Source: Lobosporangium transversale
Lineage: Eukaryota > Mortierellomycota > Mortierellomycetes > Mortierellales > Mortierellaceae
DNA: 64,000 nucleotides
Assembly: GCF_002105155.1 (NCBI RefSeq)
Contig: NW_019028996.1
Coordinates: 480,001-544,000, forward strand
Direction of reading: 5' to 3'
Both the position numbers and the translations under genes were made by a program. The first letter of the stretch is position 1, and each line of letters begins with the position of its first letter. The notes under the pieces are model-generated. The model saw nothing but the letters and a program-made list of their open reading frames with translations. It ran no database searches and was not told where the DNA came from. This document shows positions 45,135-58,493 of this stretch, one piece after another.

Positions 45135-48100
45135 ATGAATTTGAATACCCCAGAAGACGCATCAGTAACAGCAGCAGCATTGTCCTCTCACACTGCAAAT
45201 GAACAGCAACAGCAGGAATCACCACAGCAAGCACATCCACAGCCACAGAGGCCGTTGCCTCAGCAACAAGGCTCTTCCCGAGACCTCGCCTCACAATCCT
45301 TCCCCCAACAGACGAATCAACCCCGTCTCCAAAGTCAGCCCATCCAAACCTCATCCTCTCCTCCTCCACTTGATGTCGTCCCTCCAGTTCAGACCTGTGC
45401 CCAATGTGAGCTACAGATGCAAGGGTCTTTTGTCCGTGCATTAGGCGCGACATACCATTTGAACTGCTTCAAATGTCTGGTAAGCATTTTACTACAATGT
45501 CTCCCCTTCGTACTGTACATTACCCTCGGTTGCTATTTTTTTTTTTTTTTTTTTTTTTTTCGTGTTTCGTGTAGCAGCACCCTTACTGTGATGACCAAGA
45601 AACACTATGTCAGGGACCAAAAAACAAAAAAAAAGAGCCATTCATCAAACGCTAAAACCCTATGTCTAATGTTACTGTTTTGTGATAATGTAATGATGCG
45701 CGCCTTACCTCTTTTAGGATTGTGACCAGATTGTTGCCTCAAAGTTCTTTCCAATCACTGAACCGACTGGGAGACAGTATCCGCTTTGTGAACGAGACTA
45801 CTTTCGTCGTCTAGGCTTAGTCTGTCATTCCTGTGGCGAGGCATTGCGCGGGAGCTATATCACCGCACTTGACAATAAGTATCATATTGAGCATTTTACA
45901 TGTTCCATCTGCCCAACTGTCTTTGGACCACGCGACTCTTACTACGAACATGATGGCAAGGTTTATTGCCATTATCATTATTCCATTTACTATGCTGTCA
46001 AGTGTGCGGGATGTAGGACGGCCATTTTGAAACAGTTTGTTGAGATTAACCGTAATAGTCAAGATGAACATTGGCATCCAGAATGTTACATGATTCACAA
46101 GGTATGCCCAACCTTGGCTGGTTGGATCCACTCACTATTTTATCAATCTATTGTTTAATTGTTTTAATTGTTTTAATTGTTTTAATTGTTTAATTGTTAT
46201 TTGATTTGATATGTGCAACCTTCACTGCCCCATTCAACACTTAATGGTCAGAGCTCACAACTTCATTGGGCGCTCATTTGTTTCCTTTGAAGACAGACGG
46301 CGCAGAGTTATCTCATTAAGCAAAGTGGATACTTGATTACATGGAATAGTTAATCAACCTGTTTTTTGAACAATGACACTGTTTGCTTCCTCTATTTTGT
46401 TATCGCCATGAGCCTAGTATTGTTTTTATTTTTTGCACAACCCTAGTTCCCTTATATTTTTATTCTACTACTTTTGGGTTCTATGGAATTCGTTTTAGAG
46501 CCCAATGAATGACATAGCTGGCATCATCTTGTGGTACCGAAAACAGGAAAAAAAAAAAAAGATCTGGGTCTTTGTTCATTAGAATAACGCAACCTTACAG
46601 AAACCTAAACATTCAAAATATCAGTAATAACAATAATAATGACAATAACAAAAAACCATTGTGTTCTTTTGTTTGTGCACAAATTATAGTTTTGGAATGT
46701 CAAATTGTCATTTGCGCCACAAGGCGAAGATGATCAAATACAGACGCCACAAGTACAAGGGCAAATCGAAACTGCGGATAGTGCAGGGGGACGGCCGAGC
46801 TTAGAGCAAAAGACACCAGAGGAGCTCAAGCGTGCTCAGCAGCAAATGGAAGAGAAGGTGCTTCAGATCTGGACAGTACTATCAGGATTTGAAGAATCTT
46901 CTGCAGGGTGCATTTCAGATATGTTAGTCCACGTCTCAGATGCCGCATATTATGATGGTGTCCAGATGGCTGAGAAGTTTATTCTCCATGTCGAAATCCT
47001 TTTTAACGCGATCGATGACTTGGAGGCGCAGATGAAAGAGGTCGGTGATCAAAGTGGTAAGCTATATAATGTGTTACTAATCTGTATTAATAAGCGCAGA
47101 TCGTCCGTCCATCCATCTCTTCACTTCTCTCTTCTAATTTGGATAATACGGTTACAAACTAAAGATGGCAGGTTTGCTACTTCATAAATCTGTGATGGCG
47201 ATACTAATTCTATTTATATATTTTGCGTCCTCCAACATCAACCAAACTCAAATAGATCTCGAACACGGTCGGCAGGCCAAGATGCTTTGCAAAAAAATCG
47301 TCAATTTCTTTTCCTTACTCTCTTATACTCAGGAAAGCGGCGTACGAAGGTTGGGTATGACCCAAGAGTTGCTCTCACTCGTCACTGGAATCGCTCATTA
47401 TCTTAAAATCTTGATTAGGATTGCATTAACTCGTGCCTTTAAACTGGAGCGACAATACAATTCGACAACAGTTATTGCTCGGTTTGTTAGTAAATTGACA
47501 GAGCTCGGTAGTAGAGATAAACATCTTCAAAACATGCATGGTAAGGGCGCCATGGATGCGGAGGTGACGTCAGATTTGTGTTTATCATGCAGGATCACCA
47601 TCGAGGACGAGTGTTTTACGTTTGATCACCATAATCGCTGGCATCCCAATTGTTTGATTTGTTCCGGGTGCACTAAATCCCTTGCGCCTGTTTATCAAGA
47701 GGCTTCTTTTGATACCCGAGGCGGCGCAGTTCTCTGCCAGCAATGCAAGACCCCGGATGCACAAATCGGGTTTTCACATGTGACAAAGCTGCAGCAATAC
47801 ACCTTTCTTTTGCGAGTCGCCCTCATCAGGCTGGAAAACCTGTTGCATCTAAAAGGTATATGTGTTTTGACGCCTTTAATCATTATCTTTGCTTTCGAAC
47901 ACTTTTGTTTTGCACATGCGCTTTCCCTTCTCTTGCAAACGTCTAATACCCTACCTGCTTTTCCTCATTGATATCCTAGATGACGATGGAATGCAGGGCG
48001 CAATAGAGTATCGAGGACGCGAACTTCCAGCATTATCGCCCACAGGTGCTTTATCGCAAGGTCTCGCGAGGAAAGATTCACGATCAAAGACGCAGTCACC

Positions 48101-50332
48101 AGAAGGGAGTCGGACAAATGAGGCGATTGCTTTCGGAGATATTAGACGCGTAAAATCAACTCACCTTGACAGGGATCTTTCCAATTCTGCTCGCTTCCCT
48201 CGCAGACAGACTTTGATTGAGCATCAACGGAAAAAACCAGAGGACCAAGGAGGCCAGCATGGGAAAAATACCATCGACCACGATGGCAACGCACATCTGT
48301 TGAGCGAAGCTCTTTTGGAATTCGAGATCATTGATGAGACAGAGATCCTTAATGATGCCGAGGAGCGGGAACAGATGGATGGCCAGAAACCTAAGGCTCC
48401 AATGACGCTTTCCAGCCTCACAGAAAAGCTTAGAATTAATACATCTCTGAAGCGACCACCGAATGGATCCAGGGTGCCTGGATTAGGTAATAGGCAAGAA
48501 TCTCAGATATTGGCTGGTGGTCCAAGGAGTGCGGATGGATTGCGTCAACGAAAGAGGCAATACTTGAGCGAGCTTTCCGCGCTTGAGCTGTTTATTGTCC
48601 AACACATGGCTGTATTGACCCTGGCGCCGATTGTTGCAGACTACTTTACACTTGAGGAGCTCTTGGATCTCATAGGCCAGCGCAAACCTACATTATGGGG
48701 CCGCTTTGTTAAGAACCTCAAGACAGAAAAGAAGAAAACAAAAGGTAAGAGATACGCATGAGAACAAAATCAAATATGGGATTTCTGCAAGCATTAGTGC
48801 AAAGAGAAGCTGAAGGATAGTAAGTAAACTTTTTTTTTTTTTTTTTTTTTTTTTATACTGGTGTATTAGCCGAGGGAACGTTTGGCGTCCCTTTGGAGGT
48901 GTTGGTAGAGCGTAACGGTGTCGATTCGTCACTTGGTGCAGGTCCTGGTCGCATTCGTATCCCTAGTTTCATTGATGATAGCATTACGGCTATGCGCAAT
49001 ATGGGTAAGCAGATATGTGACTTTCGTATTTCATGATCATACTTGAGATGGGCTTTGAGTAAATTGCTCAAGAGAACACTAATTGTAAAGATCTCTCTAT
49101 ACGGTTTCTATGGTACTATGAAATAGACATGTCAGTGGAGGGTGTGTTTAGAAAGAATGGAAACATCCGTAGACTCAAGGAGTTGAGTGAGGCCATTGAT
49201 AAGGATCCAGGATCAGTGAACTTTGCTGACGATAACCCAGTTCAAGTCGCAGCGCTCCTAAAAAAGTTTTTGCGTGATCTGCCAGATCCTTTGTTGACAT
49301 TTAAGCTCCATCGTCTGTTTGTAGTATCTCAAAGTATGTATTCTCTTTACCTCCTCTTATTCTTCAAAGATATTTCAATAGCAAACGGTTGTGCGCTCTA
49401 TTTCGCTATCTCATTTTTTTTTTTTTTTTTTTTTTTTAAAAAATGACTCGGTAGAAGTGGAAGATCCAGCAGTCCGGAGGTTGATATTACATCTAGCTTG
49501 CTGCCTGCTACCAAAGGTTAACCGTGATAGCATGGAGGCGATCTGCCTCTTCTTATGCTGGGTGGCAGGATTCTCACATGTGGATGAAGAGACGGGCAGC
49601 AAAATGGATCTCCATAATCTTGCTACTGTGATCACACCAAACATCCTCTATTCTAAATCCAAGGACCCTATCAAAGATGAAAGCTTTTTAGCAATTGAGG
49701 CTGTAATGGGTCTTTTGGAAAACCAAGATGATTTCTGTTTGGTGAGTGAAGAAAAAATGAGATAGGCTAGATGAGTATTGCAAAGAAATCAATCGATTGG
49801 TTTCCTCAACCCAAATTTCTATTTTTTTTTTCCCTAGGTCCCCGAGGATCTGTCGTTAATTTTGAATGATCAAGATTTATTGGAATCGTCAATGGATTTG
49901 TCTTCAAAGGATATTTTGAAACGCTGTGAGAACTTGGTCCGAGCCCAGGGCAAGAAGACGAACATTACAGCAGGGACGGGGATGGGGCTAGGAGCAGCGG
50001 CTGCAGGGGATTCTCATCTGGATTCTGTCAACGCTAATAATAGTGCACTTTGCGGCAACCATGGTCAAGATGAAGGCCATCACCCAGGCTTGGACATTCG
50101 TCACCAGTCTTTGCCTGTACACAATAATGCAAATTCGCGTCAGCAGTCGGCTCCATTGTTGATCCAACAGCCACAACATCATCAACGCCCCCATTATAAC
50201 AATGGTATACACGGCCTATCGACATCTAATCCATCTCCATCCTCAACGTCAATGGGGCCAATGAGGATACCAGAGCGGCCGCAGGCCGTATCTGTTGGAG
50301 GAGGAAAAGGAGCGACGCCCATGTCGTTATAA
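45135..50332 (+). CDS. LIM-domain Rho GTPase-activating protein (Rga1-like)
   Basis: Nine exons (45135-45479, 45718-46101, 46690-47056, 47256-47855, 47980-48744, 48870-49004, 49127-49333, 49455-49741, 49838-50332) give 1194 aa. After a Gln/Pro-rich N-terminus come LIM1 (about 87-150, CAQCELQM), LIM2 (about 150-212, CHSCGEALRG) and a separate LIM3 (about 474-530, CLSCRITIEDECF). A helical segment lies between LIM2 and LIM3. The RhoGAP domain (about 824-1030) starts GTFGVPLEVLV and contains the arginine finger in GVFRKNGN and NLATVITPNIL. The Gln/His/Asn/Ser-rich tail is probably disordered. Fungal relatives (Rga1, Rga2) switch off Cdc42 or Rho at polarity sites. The start is the first ATG after C/T-rich promoter sequence. 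All family-critical residues are seen. Confidence 0.93.
46151..46198. repeat. ATTGTTTTA nonamer array in intron 2
   Basis: About five imperfect copies of a TTTTAATTG unit in the second intron of the LIM-RhoGAP gene. Confidence 0.8.
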
Positions 50333-50864
50333 ATTTTATTTTTGTTTAGTGCATCCGCTGAAATATGTTAGACAGAGTGTCTGTTGTATTTTCTTATATT
50401 CTTTTTCTCATGTATCTCTTGATATCATTTTCGCGATTTTTATTCTGTAAATACATGTATATCCTTTCAACTTTTTTTTTTTTTTTTTTTTTTTTTTAAT
50501 GCAAATTTGCTTCTTGAGAATTAAAATGTATGGCAGGTGAAGTTGATATCTAACCAATGGCAAAGACGTAAGGTGAAATCGAACCGAATTCAATAAACGA
50601 AATCTTCCTTGATCTCCTTAGAAGACTATTTTCCTCTTTCACTTGTGGCTCTTATAATTTGCAACCTCTCATAGATAATGAAATGACTAATTTATTTCGC
50701 CACTTGGCGGCAGCCTTTTATTTATATCTCTGTAATGGTCAGATACTTTTGAAAGATTTCCTGGAGGTTATAGATGTCTGAACATTTTCGGTAAGGGTCT
50801 TTTTACTCAGGAATGGGTATAATTTGTTGTGAATGTTAATACAATATGTAAATCGCTCCAGAGA

Positions 50865-50899
<35 letters not shown>

Positions 50900-50986
50900 A
50901 AGTCTCCAAATATGGCTATTGTTGGCGAGTCAACGAAAGTTTCTCACCTTTATGGCTCCACACATCTCAGACAATCTTCTAACGAT
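50333..50986. other. Intergenic
   Basis: 3' flank of the LIM-RhoGAP gene with a T tract at about 50471-50497 and an A tract at about 50868-50895. No gene is seen. Confidence 0.6.
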
Positions 50987-51301
50987 CTTGGATATCCTTC
51001 TCTTGCTTCGTTTCAGCAATTCTCGATGATTCCAAGATACAGAACTTGTCGCCTGTTTTGAATACCACTACTTCGTCGAAATAGGAAGGGTATTCCGCCA
51101 TCTGGACTCTTGTATCTTTGCCAAAGTTTTTTCTCCAAGGTACTCCAGGCATAGGGACATTCCCTACTGATTTCACCATCCCAACTTGTTTAAATGAGCT
51201 GGAGATATCGGGCGTCAGAAAATGTAATGCAGCCCGCTTCTCAAGAGGCTTTGCCCTTGATTGGTAGTAACCTTTGCTAGGCACCGAAAAGGCTATTTTA
51301 T
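50979..51301 (-). pseudogene. Orphan exon-like open frame, function unknown
   Basis: About 106 open codons end at a stop at 50979. On the high side they begin behind a possible AAATAG acceptor at about 51302. The frame has no ATG start (the longest version begins at GTG), so it looks like the last exon of a gene whose upstream exons are missing or unrecognised. The translation has ordinary composition (KGYYQSRAKPLEKRAAL, VPMPGVPWRKNFGKD, FDEVVVFKTGDKFCILES) rather than low complexity, which argues against chance. I recognise no family. Upstream, up to the PDX1 stop, I see no exon that joins in phase. Confidence 0.35.
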
Positions 51302-51769
51302 TAGAATAGAAAAGTGGAAGGCAACTTCAGCAGCAATGGGGCACAATACCATGAGTCAATTAGAACCAACAGGACGTGAATTGATGTGGTCTTATTAGAA
51401 TTTCATCATGTGATGCTTTTGTGTTCCCATTCAAACTTCCCACGGTAGCTCCACAAAGATATAATAAAATTATGGTATATTTGTATATATAATTTGTATT
51501 TATTACGAAAAGATAAATAAAAGAAAAAAAGAGAAACAAGGTTGTTGATGAATATGATTGAGAAACTATACAAACAACAGTAAGAATGGATGGAAGTCGT
51601 GAGTTTTTTTTCTTTCTTTCTTTCTTTCTTAATGATATACAATGCAATGTAATGCCTAGGAGTTGTGCTTTTTTTTTTTTTTTTTTTTTTTTTTTGGACG
51701 CGTCGTCTTTTTTTGCTCCTTCATCCATTTAGGAGCAGGCCTTCCCATCTATTAAAGTGAAGGTCTATT
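51302..51769. other. Intergenic
   Basis: 3' flank of PDX1, with a T tract at about 51669-51695. Open frames on the minus strand are translations of simple sequence. No gene seen. Confidence 0.55.
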
Positions 51770-53289
51770 TTACCAGCCTCGCTTGGCGTACAGTTGATCC
51801 TCAGGGATTTCCGAGATGTTGATACCGACCATTGCTTCACCGAGATCTTCCGAGACCTCAGCAAGGACCTTAGGGTCTTTGTAGTGGGTGACAGCCTGAA
51901 CAATGGCACGGGCACGCTTAGCCGGATCGTCTGACTTGAAGATTCCAGATCCAACAAAGACACCATCGCATCCGAGTTGCATCATCAAAGCAGCATCAGC
52001 GGGAGTCGCTATACCACCAGCAGCAAAGTTGACAACAGGTAAGCGACCCAACTTTGCAGTTTCCTTGAGCAAATGATAAGGAGCCTGGATTTCCTTAGCA
52101 TAGGTGAACAACTCCGAGTCATCCATCAACTGAGCCTTACGGATATCGGCCTTGACAGTGCGGCAGTGGCGGACAGCCTCGACAACGTTGCCGGTACCGG
52201 CCTCTCCTTTGGTTCGAATCATAGCAGCGCCTTCGTTGATACGGCGGAGAGCCTCACCCAGGTTCTTGGCGCCGCAGACGAAAGGTACTTTGTGCTCATG
52301 CTTGTTGATGTGGTTGGCCTCATCAGCGGGCGTCAAGACTTCGGACTCATCAATGTAGTCAACGCCAAGGGACTCAATGATCTATATGAATTTTTATCAT
52401 TGGATTGAAGAGGACAAATTGAATCAGTATGCAGGCATGCAGGAGTACAACAAAAGGGAGAGGGTTTTCTTGATCATCTACCTGAGCCTCGACAAAGTGA
52501 CCGATACGGACTTTTGCCATGACAGGGATGGAAACGGCGTTGATGATCTCACGGATCATCTTGGGATCGGACATACGAGCCACACCACCTATTCATATGG
52601 TATAAAAAGGAGGGAAGAAATGAGTCAATATATTTTTTTTTTTAAATGTAAGATCGGATCTAAACATCCATCTTGAATCATAAAGAGTAGATCAATAATG
52701 ATGTGATTTAGGACAAGAATGCGATTGTTATTGTGGACAAGGTACAGCGTACCGTTCTTGCGAATGTCAGCAGGGACACGCTCCAAAGCCATGACAGCGC
52801 ATGCACCAGCAGCCTCAGCAATAAGTGCCTGCTCAACATTGATAACGTCCATGATTACACCTCCCTAGAAGTTAAAAGTAAATTGTGTAATGGGTCAAAA
52901 GGCAGGTCAAAAGCTAATGCTCCTGTCAAACCTTTTGTCAGGTCTGTCTGTCTGTCTACTTGTCTCTTTGTCTATTTGTTAAATTTCTTGAGTTCTGTCC
53001 ATATCTACGTCCAATTCTACATCCACATCCACATCCATATCCATATCCATATCCATATCCATATCCATGTCTTTTTTTTTTTTTTTTTTTTTGGAGCTGA
53101 AACTAATGTAACTGTATTAATCTGAACGTTTGTATAGTATGTAGATTTGGATGAATGATTTAGTACCTTGAGCATCTGAGCAAGGCCGGCCTTGACATTG
53201 AATGAGGCGACTGCAGGAACCTCTGATGTGGCAGAGGCAGCCAAGTTTTCCTGAGCAGGAACCAAGTTGGTAGGGGCGGCGAAAGTCAT
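51770..53289 (-). CDS. PDX1: Pyridoxal 5'-phosphate synthase, synthase subunit
   Basis: Four exons (53289-53167, 52864-52753, 52588-52482, 52381-51770) give 317 aa, as expected for Pdx1/Snz1. It builds vitamin B6 from ribose 5-phosphate, glyceraldehyde 3-phosphate and ammonia supplied by the glutaminase Pdx2, as a dodecamer in the cytosol. Visible family blocks are [30 protein letters not shown] with the first active lysine, [11 protein letters not shown] with the second lysine, and [20 protein letters not shown] with the phosphate site. The C-terminus ends [10 protein letters not shown]. The N-terminal 25 residues are an unconserved Ala/Thr-rich extension. Intron 1 carries a CCATAT hexamer array. 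Pdx2 is not in the window. Confidence 0.97.
53021..53069. repeat. CCATAT hexamer array in PDX1 intron 1
   Basis: About eight hexamers, three of CCACAT/ATCCAC type followed by CCATAT repeats. They lie in the first PDX1 intron next to a T tract. Confidence 0.85.
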
Positions 53290-53733
53290 CTTGTATAAAA
53301 CAGGGGAGAATCTGCAGAAAATGAAAAAGAAAAAAAAAGAAAAAAAGTTATAGCAAGGAGCAGATAAAAGGGCGAAAGGAAGGAAAATAAAAGAGGTTGT
53401 GTACCTGAATAAGTTTAGACAAGAAAGTAAGAAAGAAAGAAAGAAAGAAGAAAAGAAAGAAAGAAAAAATTCATCTCTTATGAGAAGGGAGTACACAAGC
53501 ATTTATATACTTGAATGGGTCCCTATCCTCAAAACAACTGTCCATTCAACACTTGTATGTGTTCCAGTAGCAGCAACAGACAATCGATGTAATGTAGTAT
53601 AGGCCTAGACATGTCTATTTGCCATTGTGCATTGTGCTTGTTGCTGTTGCCCATTACTGTTGTTTTTAATTTTAATTTTAATTTTAATTTTATTTCACTG
53701 AGTCAATTGGAGAAGCAAGTCCGATTTCTTCCT

Positions 53734-53774
<41 letters not shown>

Positions 53775-54805
53775 TAGACTCGGTGGAATGAATTCACCTT
53801 AACTTTTTTTATTTTTTTCCCACCTTCAAAGACATGCACATACACAGCGAGTATCAAGGAGATCCCTGGATGATCTCTTTGTCATCGCTGCGCCGTCATT
53901 ACTACCTTTTCCTCTAAAGATTGGATTTATTTATTTATTAGCCTCCTAAACCCCTTTAGCAAAGAAAGGCGCATTGTCATCCTTCTTGACAATTCATGAC
54001 TTGTGCTATTTTTCTTTATTTCTTTTGCTCGATGACAGAGTATGACTAATTTTCCTCTATTTCTCTCTCTCTTTGAACTTCGCTTGCGCATCTCGATTGA
54101 GCAATTTGATCATTAACCTCTAGATTTTTTTTTTTTTTTTTTTTTTTCTTCAGCGCAGCAGGAGTGACCAACTTTCTCGTTGATCGTTGCATATTTAGCA
54201 AACTCTCTGTATTGTCCGTTTCCTTCTACCATTTTTCCACTTTCAAGAGACACGAAGCCCTAATGCTCCATGGGTTGGTCAACAAGTCAATACAGAGTGA
54301 AACCAAGTAGGCATATTGATGGGAAATGTGTGTTCCATTCTACCCCCTTTCCCTAGGACGCGTAAACGTCAATCTCCAATCTGTGTTTAACAGAAGAAAA
54401 TTTCGGAGCCATACTTAAAAAAGCATATTCCGACCAAGTTGAAGGAGATCAATCTGTTTAAACATGGTATAAACGCGTCCTTCCCTAGGCTACTTTAGAT
54501 GATCTTCAAGAACATTCAATCCACATAAACTATCAGTGTTGGTTAAACTGTGGCTTTTCCAGAAAAAATCACGCCAGGAAGTATACATGGTCGCATGTCT
54601 TGTCCGACACCTTATTGTCCTGACTCTGTCGACCAATTGAAGGACGGAAACAAAAGGGAGGAAGTACACGTCTTTTCTGCGAACCCATTTCACCCTCCTT
54701 CCCTCCCTCCTTTCCACAAGAAGCAAAAAAGAAGAAGAAGAAGAAAAAGAAAGAAAAAAAAAAAGATATAAAGTATAAATATATATATTTTTGAACATAT
54801 AAAGC
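53290..54805. other. Divergent intergenic region PDX1 / RCC2-like
   Basis: Promoters of two divergent genes. It holds T tracts at about 53737-53768 and 54126-54147, an (AATTTT)n stretch near 53665-53692 and GAA-rich sequence near 54735-54765 just before the RCC2-like start. No gene is seen. Confidence 0.6.
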
Positions 54806-57800
54806 ATGGCCTCTCCCTCTGCCGACAAACCCACCTGGGGTAAGATATCCTCCCTCTTTTGACATTCAACCAACTCGACACTGCCATCTCATCTATTTCT
54901 TGGAATAATTTATTTCCCCATCTTTAAAGAAGGAGCAAAGCATCCATCCGATGAAGCGTTTTGTTAATGGTCTGACTAAAGTGATGTGATGAGCTATGGA
55001 CTAGCAATATTCTTTTTTAATTTTTAAAGGGACGCACAACAGCATTATGCTTAATTTTGCTGTGCTCTGTTCCATATTGTATTCATCCATCTGTTCTTAT
55101 TCATCCTATTATATTCTGCCAATAGCCTCATGCTTTTGTGTAAGGATGTGGAATGTAATAAAGTACATGGACAACGCGAGTAAAAAGATTTTGTTTCCTA
55201 GAGCATCGGAGAATGCATGTTGTACCTAGATAGGATAGCAAAGCTTCTTACTAAATGCAGTTGATTTACTGCCATCTCAATCACACACACACAAAAAAAG
55301 GAACCAAGCATCTGCAGCCCTGCATCTGTGCATCCAATGGCTGGCTGGTTCCTGGAGTCGCTTTGCTTATTTATTTTTTATTTTTTTTTTTTGGTTTGCT
55401 TTTTTGATCTTTCTTTTAAACTAATTTAATATCCAACCCAATTTCTATACTCGTCTCCATTCGGGTTCTTCATCTCTTCCTAGGCAAAGTACTCCTTGCT
55501 GGTGGTGTCGGTAAGTATCTGTATCGGATTATCGCTTAAAAGTCTTGAATGCATCTGATATACTCCTATAGCAATCTGACAAGCTGGCAAAACATGATTC
55601 TCCTTTTAGATTGGGACATGATTGGTCGTAAGCCTAAAGCCGGCGAAACGCGCGAGATCTTGTAGGCACAATGATGTGTCTTTGCTCTAGCAGTTGGTCA
55701 ATACCCATTTACATCTATTCTCATTATCAAATTGTCTTTTTTTTATTTTTTTTTTATTTTTTTAACTTGTTGTTGAAAACAAAAGACCTCATCTTGAAAC
55801 TTTCCATATTATTCGTGAATTGACAGATTTGAAGTAAGGGTTTTACAAACTTGTACATTTTTTTTTGTGATTATTTGATTATATTCTATGGTCACACATG
55901 TTATTCAGGTCATCAAGTCATTCACAAACCAAGATTCGCTGGCCTTATTTTTACTTTGAAAATATTTTTTGTAGGATTGTCAAAATTGCTACTTGCCCAA
56001 GTGCTGCTCACAGTGTCTTCCTAACAGGTACAGGGGCCTCGTCTTACTTTATACACGTTGTTTCTATACTTTACATTTCTTACCCCTGTTTCTTCGTCTT
56101 TCATATCTGTGTTTTTAGATGACGGTGATGTCTGGGTCCTTGGACGGTAATGATCTTTTTCTGGATTGCAGCCGCTTTTGTTGAATTAACTATAACAATG
56201 CAGCATCAATTTGTAATTAACGTCATTTTGGATTATACTATCGATGCGAAAAAAAACAAAAAAGTAATGAAAAAGGTCAACTCGGTGTTGGTGACACAGA
56301 CCCTCATCCTTTGCCGCTCAAGGTTCCTACCATCTATGCCACACAGGGAAAAAAGACTGTGAATCTCAAATTTGTGGATGCAGCTGTAGGTCGAAACCAC
56401 ACCATTTTAGTTGCAAGTAATGGATCTGTCTATGGTGCAGGCGACAATAAAATGGGTCAACTTGGGAATCCCAACCACAAAGACCACTCATCATTCGTAC
56501 ACGTTGCCAGTCTCAAAGAGAAGGCCTCCAAAGTTTCCTGCGGTACCGAGTTTACAATGATTTTGTCGGAGAAAGGTCAACTCTGGGCATTCGGATCTCC
56601 TGAATACGGTCAGGTAAAGTTTTTTTTTGAGCTAATTGTACTCATATAAAATAGGAAAAAAAAATCCTCCATATGTATTACTGGGAGTCATTATATTCTA
56701 ATGACCTCTTTATTCTTACTATTCTACATCAATGATCAACAATGGGTATCAGCTCGGAAACAAAACCAACGGCCAGTACTTGCAACAGTCTAATCGCCTT
56801 GTCCATATCCCTCAAACCACTCCAGGTAAATATATTTGTGCCAATATATCTTATGGTTGCATCATGCATCATTTAAACTTTCTCGGCTCGTTGAGTTATG
56901 CCACCTTGTCTCACGATCAATATTTCTTGCTTATTGGAACACAATAACGCCAGTGCTGGTTGCTGCTCTTAAGGACAAGATTGTTACGCAAATAGCCTGC
57001 GGCAACAACCACAGTCTTGCACTGACAGACGGCATGGTTTACAGTTGGGGCTTTGGAGGCTATGGTCGTCTTGGGCACTCAAAGCAGGAAGACCTGTGGA
57101 GCCCTGTGGCTATCGAGCATTTTGCAGGCTCCAACAAGATCTCTAGGGCCACTAGGGTTGCTGCTGGAAGCTCCTTCAGCATGGCTTTAGATGGTAGGTT
57201 TTTTTTTATTTTCTCTCCGAAATCCTTATTATTATTATTATTATTATTATTGTTATTATTATTGTTATTATTATTGTTTGTCTTTTGATCGGAATCCTAA
57301 TTCCACGATATTGCATTCATGGACATACATATGCACATAAAATGCGCGATTGCTTTAATATGAAAAGGTCAAAATCAATTTTGGCTTTGGGGCAAGTGGA
57401 AGACTACAGGCGACGGCGGTGGAGGAACACCATGGATGTATCCTCGCACATTGTATGACCTTAATGGGTGGTCGTTCAAGGCTATTGCTGGAGGCAATGT
57501 CACCTTATTCTTACTTCCATCTTCAGAGCCCTGCACAATTGCCTGGGGACAGAATGCTCTTCATAGTGAACTGGGTTATGGTGAGGGTGAGGCTCGCTCC
57601 TCGACCAAGCCTGATAAAGTTCGTCCACTGGAGGGTCTGACCATGCTAGATGTATCTTGTGGTCTGGGCCATACACTTTTGTTGTGCAAACCCGGTCAAG
57701 AAAAACTGCAGGATATGCCCAAGTGGCCTGTGTTAGATGTTGAGGAGCACTGCATTGAGTGCTTGAGTGCGGAGGATGAGGAAAGTATGTTATTGTGCGA

Positions 57801-58041
57801 TAAGTGTGACTCGGGAACACATCTCAAGTGCACTGTGCCAAGACTTCAGGCCGTGCCCGATACCGACTGGTTCTGCCAGAGCTGCACGAGGGCCAGAGAG
57901 ATGAACAGGACCAAATCTCTGGTGGATGATGACACATCCAAGTCTTCAGCCGCTAAACGCAAGGCGCCAGCAACAAAAGGCGCATCCAAGAAGAGCAAAG
58001 CCAACCATGACTCGGATGAGGAGGACGAGGGCGATGAATAG
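54806..58041 (+). CDS. RCC2-like beta-propeller fused to a PHD finger
   Basis: Ten exons (54806-54839, 55484-55510, 55610-55661, 55786-55833, 55975-56027, 56119-56146, 56265-56613, 56753-56825, 56954-57193, 57368-58041) give 525 aa; six are under 60 bp. The propeller (about residues 12-420) reads GKVLLAGGVDWDMIGRK, DVWVLGRNEKGQLG, AVGRNHTILVASNG, SYGQ-type repeats ending EYGQLG, and YSWGFGGYGRLGH, in the order seen in animal RCC2/TD-60. After it comes a C4HC3 PHD finger (about 428-475: CIECLSAEDEESMLLCDKCD, HLKC, WFCQSC), then a Lys-rich acidic tail with NLS-like KRKAPATK. RCC2 proteins act on Rac/Arf6 and at centromeres; PHD fingers read histone tails. The small exons were placed by phase plus homology. 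Confidence 0.88.
57227..57276. repeat. (ATT)n microsatellite in the last intron
   Basis: About 16 imperfect trinucleotide units in the intron before the final exon of the RCC2-like gene. Confidence 0.9.
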
Positions 58042-58493
58042 TAATTTTACTCCAAAACTCCGGATAGACGCTGTCGTAATGAGACGGATGTTAAGAAAGA
58101 TTTAAAAAACGCAGCTTTTAAAGGCATTAAAACAAGAAACTTTTATTCAGAACTAGAAAAAGACAAACATGTAGTTCCTCATGATAAAAAAAAATATATA
58201 TATCTATCTATGTAATAAATATGAAAAAAGAATTGCATCCATTACTCAAACTTGGTATTGACTATGAAGAATAGTTTCTGAATATTTTGATCCGCAGGTG
58301 AAATGTTGAACATTTTTGTTCGTAAGAAAAACATCAACTTTTTTCTTTTTTCTTTTTTTATACAAATGCATTGATCTCTAGAGACAAAACAACAAAAATA
58401 AATAATAATTATAAAAGAATCTATCATTTTATATATCATTTGAAATCATTTTCCAGTCAGTCCGTGCTTTAACTTATTAATTTTTTTTTTTTT
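58042..58493. other. Convergent 3' flanks
   Basis: A/T-rich gap between the convergent RCC2-like (+) and WD40 (-) genes with no gene seen; a T tract borders the WD40 stop codon. Confidence 0.6.

Noticed and set aside
55898-55974. Possible extra exon in the RCC2-like gene
   Set aside because: It would keep an open frame, but joining exon 4 directly to 55975 keeps phase and fits the family better. Transcripts could decide.
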